A stretch of DNA of 59,029 nt from the NCBI GenBank assembly GCA_964352715.1, contig CAYGSU010000016.1, positions 1 to 59,029 on the forward strand, written 5' to 3'. A model generated the notes under the pieces. That model made no database searches, was not told the origin of the DNA, and was given only the letters and a program-made list of their open reading frames with translations. The DNA comes from JAVKBW01 sp964352715 (GTDB lineage Bacteria > Pseudomonadota > Alphaproteobacteria > UBA8366 > Aestuariispiraceae). A program made the position numbers and the translations under genes. Position 1 is the first letter of the stretch; the number at the start of each line of letters is the position of its first letter. Positions 1-8,080 of the stretch are shown here, one piece after another.

Positions 1-102
1 CGCATCGCCTTCGTCGCCGACAATCCCGGTAAATGGATGATTCACTGCCATATGCTCGAGCACCAGGCCGGCGGCATGGCGACCTGGTTCCACGTCGTCT
101 GA
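1..102 (+). CDS. Multicopper oxidase, C-terminal fragment
   Basis: The window opens inside a reading frame that ends at TGA 100-102. The 33 visible residues include HCHMLEHQAGGM, the last copper-binding segment of multicopper oxidases (laccase, CopA or CueO type): the HCH pair with the following Cys-flanking His and the Met axial ligand of the type 1 and trinuclear copper sites. The protein would be periplasmic and oxidise metals or phenolics. The N-terminus lies outside the window, so subfamily and export signal cannot be judged. Confidence 0.85.
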   Translation, partial: RIAFVADNPGKWMIHCHMLEHQAGGMATWFHVV

Positions 103-201
103 TCCGGTTGGTCGGAAACACGAAACCCTCACGAATTCTTGCGTCTGCCCGCTGCGTATCTGATAACTAGGGCAAAGATATACACCGGGGGAGATACCGC
201 C

Positions 202-825
202 ATGGGCGAAACGGCACGTGACAACGCGGACGCAAGTGAAATCAGCTACGACGATGCCAAACAGGTGGCGTCGCATTATGCGCGCTGGGCGGAGCAATAC
301 GACAGGGATACGGAAAGCTATGGCTATGTCGGGCCGCGGTCGGCGGCGCAAGCGCTGGCGCGACATCTGGATCCGAAATCAGCGGGACGAATTCTCGATA
401 TCGGCTGCGGCACGGGTCTTACCGGTCTGGCGTTGCGAGAACTGGGATTCAGTAATATCGACGGATCTGACCTGTCGCCGGAAATGCTGACCCTGGCCAC
501 CAAAAAAGGCGTCTACGACAAGACGAGCATCGATGACCTTCTGTCCGGGCTGAGCCATGCAGCGGAGTCATACGATATCGCGATTGCCGTCGGCACGTTC
601 GGACCCGTCGGTCCCAAGGCTTTTCCGCAATGCCTTCGCGTCGTCAAGCCGGGTGGTCTGTTGTGTATTTCGGTTCACGACATGTTTTATGAAACCAAGG
701 GTTTCTCGGCTCTGTTCGATCGGCTGGTTGTTGAAGGAAAGATAGAGGTGCTGGAACTGGGCCGGCAGCCGCATCTTCTGGAAGGCTCGCACGACGCCTT
801 TGTCGGCGTCTTCCGCGTCCTTTAG
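202..825 (+). CDS. Class I SAM-dependent methyltransferase
   Basis: A 207-residue cytosolic protein with the Rossmann SAM-binding motif I ILDIGCGTGLTG near residue 75, an acidic residue ending strand 2 (DGSDLSPEML), and the post-motif VVKPGGLLCISVH typical of Methyltransf_11/25 proteins. The N-terminal HYARWAEQYDRD segment is common in small-molecule methyltransferases of this type. The start at ATG 202 is chosen because GGGGGAG at 187-193 sits 8 nt upstream; a longer TTG-initiated frame from 139 lacks such a site. The gene stands alone and ends at a strong terminator. Its substrate is unknown. Confidence 0.8.
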   Translation: MGETARDNADASEISYDDAKQVASHYARWAEQYDRDTESYGYVGPRSAAQALARHLDPKSAGRILDIGCGTGLTGLALRELGFSNIDGSDLSPEMLTLATKKGVYDKTSIDDLLSGLSHAAESYDIAIAVGTFGPVGPKAFPQCLRVVKPGGLLCISVHDMFYETKGFSALFDRLVVEGKIEVLELGRQPHLLEGSHDAFVGVFRVL

Positions 826-853
826 ACCTGACGAACCAGCCTTGCAGGCAACA

Positions 854-883
854 AAAAGCCCCGGCCAGTCGGTCGGGGCTTTT
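854..883. terminator. Rho-independent terminator
   Basis: A 13-bp near-perfect stem (AAAAGCCCCGGCC with GGTCGGGGCTTTT, one G-T wobble, loop AGTC) is followed by a T-run on the plus strand and preceded by an A-run, so it can act in both directions. It lies 28 nt after the methyltransferase and 20 nt beyond the stop of the minus-strand peptide gene at 904-987. Confidence 0.85.
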
Positions 884-903
884 CTAACGGTCGAGGGGAG
901 TTC

Positions 904-987
904 TTACAGCGAGAAAACAACCAGGGCGAGGATGCTGATCGCGCAAACATAAGAACCAAGAACGGCATTGATTCCGGAATTCGTCAT
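904..987 (-). CDS. Predicted 27-residue single-pass membrane peptide
   Basis: A short minus-strand frame runs from ATG 985-987 to TAA 904-906. It has a very good Shine-Dalgarno, AAGGAGA at 994-1000, 6 nt before the ATG. The peptide starts MTNSGINAVLGSY and continues as one hydrophobic stretch (about residues 8-26, with Cys15), ending in FSL, so it would sit in the inner membrane. The bidirectional terminator at 854-883 follows it. I do not recognise a family. Support is the ribosome site, the hydrophobic pattern and the terminator; no homology is claimed. Confidence 0.6.
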   Translation of the reverse strand: MTNSGINAVLGSYVCAISILALVVFSL

Positions 988-1109
988 TGGTCGTCTCCTT
1001 GCTTTAGGGTTACGTTTCTAAGTGAACCTTATCTAGGTCACCGAAGCATGGGAGAGAAGCGCTGTTTTTGCATTGAAGTCATGCAGTTACGCCATATCTG
1101 TGCGCTTCA

Positions 1110-2273
1110 TCACAGTGCGCGGCCGCGGGCTGTGACCGGCCATAGGGTTTCGACCCGACCGTTCCGGACGCCGACATACCAGTCATGCAGATTGCAGGTC
1201 GGGTCGCAATGGCCCGGCACCAGCTTCAGCCTGTCATTTATCCGCAGGACGCCGTTCGGATCTTCGATAACGCCGTGTTCGTCTGAACAGACGGTGTATT
1301 TAACGTCATCGCGCCCGAAGATGACCGGCAGACCGCTGTCGAAGGACAATACTTTCAGGCCGGCGTCGCAGACGGCCTGATCGGGTTTCGCGTGGCTCAT
1401 GATGGAGGTCAGGACGAACAGGGCGTTTTCCCATTCACTCTGGTCAAGGCGCTCGCCATTCCGGCCCAGCACGCGGCCGTAGTCAGCATCCATGAACGCG
1501 TAGGACCCGCATTGTAACTCGGTAAAGATGCCGGATTCCCCTTCCAGCAGATAGGACCCGGTTCCACCGCCGGTGACGGTTTCACAGGCCAGACCGGCCT
1601 CTTTCAGACCGGCGAGAACGTCGGTAACAAAGGCGATAACGATCTCGAATTTGGCTTTTCGTTCGGCATGGGTCTTCAGGTGCTGCATGTTGCCCTGATA
1701 GGCCTGAAGACCGCTGAATCTAAGCCCTGGCGCCGTGTCGATTGCCTTTGCAATGGCGACGGTGGCTTCAGTGGAGGTGACGCCACACCGGTCTGCGCCG
1801 CAATCGATTTCGACCAGCCCTTCGATTTCCGTGCCGTGGCGCAATGCTGCCTCCGACAGGTCCGCGACATTGTCGATATCGTCGATGCAGCAGAGGATCC
1901 GCGAACCCAGTTTCGGCAGTCGGACCAGCCGATCGATCTTCACAGGGTCGCGCACCTGGTTCGATATCAATATATCCGTGATGCCGGCACGGGCGAAGGC
2001 TTCCGCTTCCGACACTTTCTGGCAGCAGATGCCTGTCGCGTTGCCGTGGTCGATCTGGTACCGGGCGATGTCGGCCGATTTGTGCATCTTGCCATGAGCG
2101 CGATGCCGTACGCCCATCGCGGCAGCCTGATCGCGCATTCTGGCGATATTGCGCTCGAAGGCATCCAGATCGATCACCAGACAGGGCGTCTGGACATCGG
2201 ATTCGTCCATGCCGATTTCTGCGGGAATATCGTAGCCGACTTCCAGGGGTGTTTCTGTCGTTTTGTCTGTCAC
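1110..2273 (-). CDS. bhcC: beta-hydroxyaspartate aldolase-like DSD1 family PLP enzyme (BhcC-like)
   Basis: A 387-residue PLP enzyme of the alanine racemase-like fold. The PLP lysine lies in RAHGKMHKS (about residues 58-66). The C-terminal metal site is GHCDPTCNLHDWYVG, followed by VETLWPVTARG. Length and these motifs agree with D-threonine/3-hydroxyaspartate aldolases and, as I recall it, with Paracoccus BhcC, which joins glycine and glyoxylate to beta-hydroxyaspartate. The start is GTG 2273, whose GGAGG (2282-2286) is 8 nt upstream but lies inside a hairpin. It follows the bhcA-like gene on the same strand. D-threonine aldolase or D-serine dehydratase activity is the alternative. Confidence 0.8.
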   Translation of the reverse strand: MTDKTTETPLEVGYDIPAEIGMDESDVQTPCLVIDLDAFERNIARMRDQAAAMGVRHRAHGKMHKSADIARYQIDHGNATGICCQKVSEAEAFARAGITDILISNQVRDPVKIDRLVRLPKLGSRILCCIDDIDNVADLSEAALRHGTEIEGLVEIDCGADRCGVTSTEATVAIAKAIDTAPGLRFSGLQAYQGNMQHLKTHAERKAKFEIVIAFVTDVLAGLKEAGLACETVTGGGTGSYLLEGESGIFTELQCGSYAFMDADYGRVLGRNGERLDQSEWENALFVLTSIMSHAKPDQAVCDAGLKVLSFDSGLPVIFGRDDVKYTVCSDEHGVIEDPNGVLRINDRLKLVPGHCDPTCNLHDWYVGVRNGRVETLWPVTARGRAL

Positions 2274-2278
2274 GTTCG

Positions 2279-2310
2279 CGGCCTCCGCCTTCAGTATTCA
2301 GCGGAGGCCG
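2279..2310 (-). promoter_or_regulatory. Perfect 10-bp hairpin that buries the bhcC ribosome-binding site
   Basis: On the minus strand CGGCCTCCGC (2310-2301) pairs perfectly with GCGGAGGCCG (2288-2279) across a 12-nt loop. The downstream arm contains the GGAGG Shine-Dalgarno for the GTG start at 2273, 8 nt away. No U-run follows, so it is not a typical terminator. It could control bhcC translation, or stabilise or process the bhcA-bhcC message. Confidence 0.65.
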
Positions 2311-2356
2311 TTCTAGCAGGTTGGCGATGACAGCAACAGATGGCTTTGGGAAGACG

Positions 2357-3550
2357 TTACGCTGCCTGATGGATCGGGTTTTCCGATTCCGTTCTGTAGA
2401 AGTCCTGCGCCGCAGCGACGCCCGATCCGAGGTCGATCGGGAAGGCAAGGTCCTTCATGGCCATTTCGATGGTGGCGAGGCCCGACAGGGCAATCGTTTC
2501 CGACAGCATGCCGAGATGGCCGATTCTGAACACCTTGCCGTTCAGCTCACCCAACCCGATACCAAAGGATACGCCATAGCGTTTGTATGCATGATCGACC
2601 AGCACGTTACTGTCGAATCCGTCAGGCACGCGAATGGCGCTGACCGTATCGGAATACAGGTCAGGACTTTTCGCCACCAGGTTCAGGCCCCAGGCAGCGA
2701 CGGCGCGGCGAACGCCCTCGGCGATGCGGGTATGCCGTGCATAGACTGCATCCAGCCCTTCCTCGTCCAGCAGCATGACAAGACTTTCGGCAAGACCGCT
2801 GATAAGCGGCATCGGCGGGGTGTAGGGGAAACCGCCGGTTTTGTTGGCGCCGAGCATCTGCGTGAAGTCAAAATAGCTGCGTGGCAATTCGGCTGTCTCT
2901 GCCGCCTGCAGCGCTTTGGGGCTGATCGCAATGACGGCGGCGCCAGTGGCAAGCATGAACCCTTTCTGCGACCCGGCCACGGCGACATCGACACCCCATT
3001 CATCCATCCTGAAATCGATGGACGCGACGGAACTGACGCCATCGACGAACAGCATCGCCGGATGATTGGCGGCATCCAGCGCCGTTCTCACCGCAAGAAT
3101 ATCGCTGCAGACGCCGGTTGCGGTTTCATTGTGGGTGGCCAGAACAGCCTTGATATCGTGGTCGGTATCGGCGGCCAGAATCTCCGCAAACCGGTCTGCC
3201 GGTACGCCGTCGCCCCAGTCGCATTCAACAACCTGAACATTTAGACCGTGCTGTTGGCACATGGCGATCCATTTGTCGGAAAACATACCCAGACTTGCGG
3301 CCAGAACCGTATCGCCGGGCGACAGTGTATTGGTGATGGCCGCTTCCCATCCGCCGGTGCCGCTGGCCGGGAAAACCGCGACGGACCCGGCATCGGTCCT
3401 GAACACCTGTTTCAGGCGGGAAAACAGGGGCAGGATGGTTTTGGCGACGTCCGGTGCGCGATGATCCCGGGTCTGGATGTTCATCGCCTGGCGTAGCCGG
3501 TCGGGAATGTTCGTGGGTCCCGGAATAAAGACCGGATTTTCAGCGCTCAT
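2357..3550 (-). CDS. bhcA: Aspartate-glyoxylate aminotransferase-like class V aminotransferase (BhcA-like)
   Basis: A 397-residue class V (serine-glyoxylate type) aminotransferase. It begins NPVFIPGPTNIP, has the substrate-facing ATHNETATGV and VDGVSSV segments, and the PLP lysine in GSQKGFM (about residue 195). The C-terminal FRIGHLG motif is typical of the serine-glyoxylate/BhcA clade. BhcA makes glycine from glyoxylate using aspartate as amino donor, which would feed the BhcC-like aldolase 83 nt downstream. The divergent IclR gene supports the BHA-cycle reading. Serine-glyoxylate aminotransferase is the main alternative; the BhcC/BhcR pairing argues for BhcA. Confidence 0.8.
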   Translation of the reverse strand: MSAENPVFIPGPTNIPDRLRQAMNIQTRDHRAPDVAKTILPLFSRLKQVFRTDAGSVAVFPASGTGGWEAAITNTLSPGDTVLAASLGMFSDKWIAMCQQHGLNVQVVECDWGDGVPADRFAEILAADTDHDIKAVLATHNETATGVCSDILAVRTALDAANHPAMLFVDGVSSVASIDFRMDEWGVDVAVAGSQKGFMLATGAAVIAISPKALQAAETAELPRSYFDFTQMLGANKTGGFPYTPPMPLISGLAESLVMLLDEEGLDAVYARHTRIAEGVRRAVAAWGLNLVAKSPDLYSDTVSAIRVPDGFDSNVLVDHAYKRYGVSFGIGLGELNGKVFRIGHLGMLSETIALSGLATIEMAMKDLAFPIDLGSGVAAAQDFYRTESENPIHQAA

Positions 3551-3750
3551 AACGGTTGCTCCATGGGTCAGGGGGTAATGGTATAATCAACACCGCGCCT
3601 GATAACGTCAATTATTCTGAAAAAATATTCCATTTTTAAACAAAAAATACTATGTCGCTGATTTAGAAGGAAAATACATTTCCCGTTTTTCACAAATATT
3701 CTAGTATGGAAAATAAAGTTTGTGCAGGCGGATGCGGATTGTAATCAAAC
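3551..3750. promoter_or_regulatory. AT-rich divergent promoter region with IclR-type inverted repeats
   Basis: This 200-nt region separates the bhcA-like gene and the IclR gene and is much richer in A+T than its surroundings. GGAAA-ATACA-TTTCC at 3669-3683 is an exact inverted repeat. Half-site-like elements (TATTCCATTTT near 3627-3637 and TATGGAAAATA near 3704-3714) face each other around it. TGGAA/TTCCA repeats are typical of IclR-family operators, so binding by the adjacent regulator is inferred. Confidence 0.5.
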
Positions 3751-4674
3751 ATGGGTGAAACGGTACAACAGACCCGAAGACTGCGGGGGCGACCCCGGTC
3801 AGACACCGCCGAAAAACCGGCCGGAACGGTTGCCGCCCTGGAGCGGGGGCTGGTTCTGCTGAATGCGCTGGCAAGCGAAAGGCAGGCCTCGCTGACCGAT
3901 CTGTCGCGCGTTACCGGCATACCCGCATCGACCGCGCATCGTCTGTTGATGACGTTTCAGGCCTTCGGTTATGTCGATTTCAAACAGACGACGAACCAGT
4001 GGCGGATCGGCGTTGAAGCGTTCCGGACCGGTAATGCCTTCGCCTGGCAGGTGAATGTGGTCGATGCGGCGCGGGAGATCATGCACGACCTTGTCGACCT
4101 GACCGGTGAAACCGCCAATCTTGCAGTTCGCGACGGTGCTGATGTCGTCTTTGTTTCCCAGGTCGAGACGAGCAATCCGATCCGCGCCTACTTCAATCCG
4201 GGAACGAAAAGCCCGATGCATGTTTCGGGTATCGGCAAGGCGATCTTGAGCACATTCGACCGCAACCGCATCGAACGCCTGCTTAAAAAGCCGGGCCTGC
4301 CGGAATTTACCGCGAATACTCTTACGGACATGGATCGGTTGATGGAGGACCTGCGCGAAACACGCACTCGCGGCTGGTCGTTTGACAATGAAGAACGCAA
4401 TCTCGGTATGCGATGCGTCGCCGCGCCGATATTCAATGCCTATGGCGAGGCTGTTGCCGGCATTTCGCTGTCAGGCCCGGTGGCGCGAATGCCGCTGAAC
4501 ACGGTTCGCAACCACGGGCCTCTGGTCAACGACGCGGCGAACAGGGTGACGGCGATGATCGGCGGCGTAACCGCCGATCGGCAAATCACACCGCTGCCGG
4601 ATTTTCAGGGTCGTGTCCAAGATCCTTCAGATCCTGGTACCGATCTCCAATCCGGTGATGCGGCCGCCCACTAG
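3751..4674 (+). CDS. IclR-family transcriptional regulator (BhcR-like)
   Basis: A 307-residue regulator. A winged helix (about residues 28-90, ALERGLVLLNALASE ... ASTAHRLLMTFQAFGYV) is followed by the IclR effector domain, with FNPGTKSPMHVSGIGKA and RGWSFDNEERNLGMRCVAAP. The first 20 residues contain RGRPR, an AT-hook-like motif. It is divergent from the bhcA-like gene, the position BhcR has in Paracoccus, where glyoxylate is the effector; that role is inferred here. Its last 89 nt overlap the convergent DUF1185 gene. Confidence 0.85.
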   Translation: MGETVQQTRRLRGRPRSDTAEKPAGTVAALERGLVLLNALASERQASLTDLSRVTGIPASTAHRLLMTFQAFGYVDFKQTTNQWRIGVEAFRTGNAFAWQVNVVDAAREIMHDLVDLTGETANLAVRDGADVVFVSQVETSNPIRAYFNPGTKSPMHVSGIGKAILSTFDRNRIERLLKKPGLPEFTANTLTDMDRLMEDLRETRTRGWSFDNEERNLGMRCVAAPIFNAYGEAVAGISLSGPVARMPLNTVRNHGPLVNDAANRVTAMIGGVTADRQITPLPDFQGRVQDPSDPGTDLQSGDAAAH

Positions 4675-5185
4675 TCGCCCCGCCCAGCACAACGACGATT
4701 TCATCGGCGCGCGGCGCATCGGGAATCGAAAACTGAACGGTCAGATAGTGCGACCGCCGGCCGACATCATTCTTGTCCATCAAAGGCACCATGATCGGTG
4801 CATTCGCCGGTCCGCGGGTGTTGGTGAACGAAAGGTATGATTTCGCGCCCACCGCTTCCCTGAAATAGTTACCGAACCGAAGCGTGTGTATCAGGCCGGA
4901 AGCATGTTCTATTTCACCGTCGAGGCCGGCAACGGCGGCTTTGCCGTAGGCCTCAATTGCATCGCCACCGCCGGCGAGAGCGACAATCCGCTCGGTCAGC
5001 AATGCGCCGAGAACAGGGCCGTAGGCCTGGATTTCCGGTTTCAGGTCTTCGACGAATCTTCCGGCCCATGGATTTTTCACAACTGCTGCGACAGCGAACA
5101 TGCGCCACGGGCGGTCAGCGGCTTTGAACCCCTCGATCAGGGTCTCTTCTTCAAAGGAAACGATTTTCCGGATTTCGGGTTTCAT
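4586..5185 (-). CDS. DUF1185 / amino acid synthesis family protein
   Basis: A 199-residue protein matching the small AA_synth (DUF1185) family by its opening (MKPEIRKIVSFEEETLIEG), VAAVVKNPWAGRFVEDL and the SYLSFTNTRGPANAPIMVPL block. ATG 5185 is chosen over a longer frame to 5275 because ACGGAG lies just upstream and family members start with MKPEIRK-like sequence. The family often sits beside amine or amino-acid catabolic genes, but its activity is not established. It overlaps the 3' end of the IclR gene tail to tail. Confidence 0.75.
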   Translation of the reverse strand: MKPEIRKIVSFEEETLIEGFKAADRPWRMFAVAAVVKNPWAGRFVEDLKPEIQAYGPVLGALLTERIVALAGGGDAIEAYGKAAVAGLDGEIEHASGLIHTLRFGNYFREAVGAKSYLSFTNTRGPANAPIMVPLMDKNDVGRRSHYLTVQFSIPDAPRADEIVVVLGGATSGRPHHRIGDRYQDLKDLGHDPENPAAV

Positions 5186-5593
5186 GGACAGGCTCCGTTG
5201 GTCAGCGAGAGTTGGCGGTTGATGAGCGATGTGATGACTACAGGAGACTAGAAACGGTTTATCGGACCGTTCCACAAAAACTCGACAGATTTAACGGTTT
5301 TATCGACATGACTGCCACAGTCCTGTCATCTGGGTCCATTAAGTTGATGAAACTGGACCTAGTGATTGATGTCAATTAAGAGTGTCATGAAAGTCCACAG
5401 TGGCCAGCAGGCTTTTTGGGGAATGATACCCAAAAGATGCAATATCCCGAAGGTGATGTTGGTTCGTGTAGACCATCATTCGCAGTAGGGGTATGCTGCA
5501 TCGCAAAGCAACCGGGGCACATGCACCGGCATAACAAGGTCGAATTTCTGGGTAATAAACTCATCATTCGAGACGGCAACAGAGGGATTTGAA
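5186..5593 (+). promoter_or_regulatory. Divergent upstream region of the PotD-type operon
   Basis: About 400 nt without a convincing gene. It holds an inverted repeat GGTCCA (5333-5338) and TGGACC (5354-5359), and an ATGAC/GTCAT pair near 5308-5329, either of which could be an operator or leader hairpin. I see no clear sigma-70 hexamers, sigma-54 element, riboswitch or TGTGATCACA box. An AGAGGG ribosome site precedes ATG 5594. Confidence 0.4.
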
Positions 5594-6760
5594 ATGACGA
5601 AATCTACATATAAGACAATGGGTTCCATTGCGACCCAACGCGCTGCCAAGGCTTTTACACGCCGGACACTGATGAAATCGGCGGCGGCCACGGGCGCTGT
5701 GGCGTTCGCGATGCCGGCCATCGTGAAAGACGCTTTCTCTTCTTCGGGTGAACTGGACGTTATCGTCTGGACCAACTATCTGACTGAAAGCTTCATTGAA
5801 AAGTTCACGACTGATACGGGCATCAAGGTCAACTACACTCCGCTGGGTTCCAATGAAGAGTTGCTGAACAAACTGAAGGCCTCCAATGGTCGCGGTTTTG
5901 ACGTAATTTCGCCGACCCTCAACCGCAAGGGCCAGTGGCAGCCGCTGCAACTGACACAGCCGTGGGATCTCAGCAAGATCCCGAATCTCAGCAACGTGGA
6001 TCCGGCGTTTGTTAACGCTTCAGCCGCGTGGACCTGGGGCGGCGGCCAGCATCATGTGCCGCATATCTGGGGCACGGAAGCCATGGCGTGGCGGACTGAC
6101 TTGTTCGATACGGAATACGGCAAGCTTTCCTTCGGTGATCTCTGGATTCCGGAAATGAAGGGCAAGGTTCAGGGCCGTCCGCATTCGATGATGGCGGGCA
6201 TCGGCCGGTATCTGGCTGATATCGGCAAACTGCCGCCGTTCGAGGAAGCCTATCAGAGCGAAGAAAAGATGCGGAACATCTGGGAAGGCATCACGGCTTT
6301 CGCGGTTGAGCACAAGCCTTGGGTCAAGTCCTTCTGGAACGACCACAACACCCAGAAGACCAACTTCATGCAGAACGGTGTTGTTCTCGGTCAGACCTGG
6401 GATGGCCCGGCCATCGAACTCATGAAGGAAGGCAAGCCGGTTCAGTACATGGCGCCGAAGGAAGGCGCGTTCGCCTGGCTCGACGGTCTCTGCATGCCGA
6501 CAGGTGCAAAGAACAAGGAACAGGCCTACGAACTGCTGAACCATGTTTACACCAAGGAAGCGGCGGCGGATGCGGCCATCGTTACCGGCTACAACGGCGT
6601 TGTGAAAGGCGCTGCGGAATTGCTGGACGAAGCCTCGAAGAACGCATTCAACACGGCCTATCCGGGTGACGCCCTGGCGAAGTTGTGGTGGTGGCCGGAC
6701 GAGCCGCAATGGTTCGCCGAAATCCGCGCCGAATACCGCGACAAGTTCGTCGCCGCGTAA
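5594..6760 (+). CDS. ABC transporter periplasmic binding protein, PotD/PotF-like, Tat-exported
   Basis: A 388-residue binding protein. Its N-terminal twin-arginine signal (TRRTLMKSAAATGAVAFAMP, about residues 21-40) predicts folded export to the periplasm. The mature part starts LDVIVWTNYLTESFIEKF and has the SBP type 1/8 layout of polyamine and related cation binders. It is the first gene of a complete importer (binding protein, ATPase, two permeases). The ligand may be a polyamine or another organic cation; the nearby amine-catabolic genes make an N-methylated amine possible, but nothing in the sequence decides it. Confidence 0.85.
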   Translation: MTKSTYKTMGSIATQRAAKAFTRRTLMKSAAATGAVAFAMPAIVKDAFSSSGELDVIVWTNYLTESFIEKFTTDTGIKVNYTPLGSNEELLNKLKASNGRGFDVISPTLNRKGQWQPLQLTQPWDLSKIPNLSNVDPAFVNASAAWTWGGGQHHVPHIWGTEAMAWRTDLFDTEYGKLSFGDLWIPEMKGKVQGRPHSMMAGIGRYLADIGKLPPFEEAYQSEEKMRNIWEGITAFAVEHKPWVKSFWNDHNTQKTNFMQNGVVLGQTWDGPAIELMKEGKPVQYMAPKEGAFAWLDGLCMPTGAKNKEQAYELLNHVYTKEAAADAAIVTGYNGVVKGAAELLDEASKNAFNTAYPGDALAKLWWWPDEPQWFAEIRAEYRDKFVAA

Positions 6761-6780
6761 ACGGCAGACTGATACCAGCG

Positions 6781-6805
6781 CCGGGATGCGCCTTGCGTAT
6801 CCCGG
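6781..6805 (+). other. Intercistronic stem-loop after the binding-protein gene
   Basis: CCGGGATGCG (6781-6790) pairs with CGTATCCCGG (6796-6805), one G-T wobble, loop of 5 nt, no T-run. A second inverted repeat, ACCGGTC/GACCGGT, lies at 6857-6886. Stem-loops here commonly protect the 3' end of binding-protein mRNA so that it is made in excess over the membrane parts. Confidence 0.55.
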
Positions 6806-6988
6806 TGCGGATCAGGCCTTGCGGATCGGGGAGGTTCGTAACGTCATGATCGAGTAACCGGTCGCAAACAGGTGGTCGTGACCGGTGCATGCTATGACAG
6901 CAGACAAATAATACATGATAACTGTATTGTTGTAGCGGAGGTTTTACGGGAGTGCCGATGCGCATCGGCTATATTGGGGGACTGATCC

Positions 6989-8080
6989 ATGAGCAGTGTA
7001 GAGCTGGATCATGTAACGATACGGTTCGGTGATTTTACGGCCGTCGATAACTGTAATCTGACAATCGAGACCGGCGAGTTTTTCAGTTTTCTGGGGCCGT
7101 CCGGTTGCGGCAAGACAACCATTCTAAGGGCCGTTTCCGGGTTTTCCGAACCGACGGAAGGTGTGGTCCGGATCGGTGGCAAGGACATGCGCGGGCAGGG
7201 GCCGAACAAGCGGCCAACAGCGCTTATCTTCCAGAATCTGGCGCTTTTTCCGCTTATGTCCGTTGCCGACAACATTGCCTTCGGGCTGGAAGTGCAGGGT
7301 ATCGGTTACAAGGAACGCCGGCGTCGTGCGGATGAACTGCTCAACCTTATCGCGCTGCCCGGTCAGGGCGATAAACTGCCTTCCGAACTTTCAGGCGGTC
7401 AGATGCAACGCGTCGCCATTGCGCGGGCGCTGGCGGTTGAACCGCAGGTTCTTCTGCTTGACGAACCGTTGTCGGCGCTTGATCTGAAACTACGCCAGCA
7501 TATGCGCACGGAACTTCGAACGATCCAGCAACGCGTCGGCGTCACCTTCATCTACATCACGCATGACCAGGGCGAAGCGCTGACGATGTCCGACCGGATT
7601 GCAGTCATGTCGGCCGGCGTTGTCCAGCAGGTCGGCGACGGGGCAAGCATCTACAACGATCCGGCGACGGCGTTCGTCGCCTCGTTTGTCGGTGAAAACA
7701 ACCAGTTCCACGGTAAGGTCACCCGGGTGGAGGACGGTTTTGCCGTCGTCGAAACCGGCATGGGCGCGCTGCGCGGCGTCAACAACCGGGGTCTGAAGGA
7801 AGGCGACCGGTCGATCCTGTTCGTTCGCCCGGAAACGCTGCGTCTTCTTAAAGACGGCGAAACCGCCGACAATATATTCGAAACTGAAATCGTACGGCAC
7901 GAGTTCGAAGGCAGTTTCGTACATCTGTTCCTGCGCAGCGAGACCGACGAAAAACCGATCCGCCTCGCCATGCCGAATACCGGCGATTATCAGGCAGCGC
8001 CAACCGGCAGTATGGTCAGGGTCGGATATCCTGCGGCAAGAGGCGTCGCCCTGCCGTTCGGGGAGGTGGCCGATGAATAG
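6989..8080 (+). CDS. ABC transporter ATPase, PotA-like
   Basis: A 363-residue ATPase with Walker A GPSGCGKTT (about residues 36-44), Q-loop (IFQNLALFP), signature LSGGQMQRVAIARAL, Walker B LLLDEPLSALD and switch ITHDQGEA. A C-terminal TOBE-like regulatory region (about residues 240-360) is typical of PotA/MalK-type subunits. GGGGGAC precedes the ATG. Its 3' end overlaps the first permease by 8 nt, which suggests translational coupling. Confidence 0.92.
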   Translation: MSSVELDHVTIRFGDFTAVDNCNLTIETGEFFSFLGPSGCGKTTILRAVSGFSEPTEGVVRIGGKDMRGQGPNKRPTALIFQNLALFPLMSVADNIAFGLEVQGIGYKERRRRADELLNLIALPGQGDKLPSELSGGQMQRVAIARALAVEPQVLLLDEPLSALDLKLRQHMRTELRTIQQRVGVTFIYITHDQGEALTMSDRIAVMSAGVVQQVGDGASIYNDPATAFVASFVGENNQFHGKVTRVEDGFAVVETGMGALRGVNNRGLKEGDRSILFVRPETLRLLKDGETADNIFETEIVRHEFEGSFVHLFLRSETDEKPIRLAMPNTGDYQAAPTGSMVRVGYPAARGVALPFGEVADE

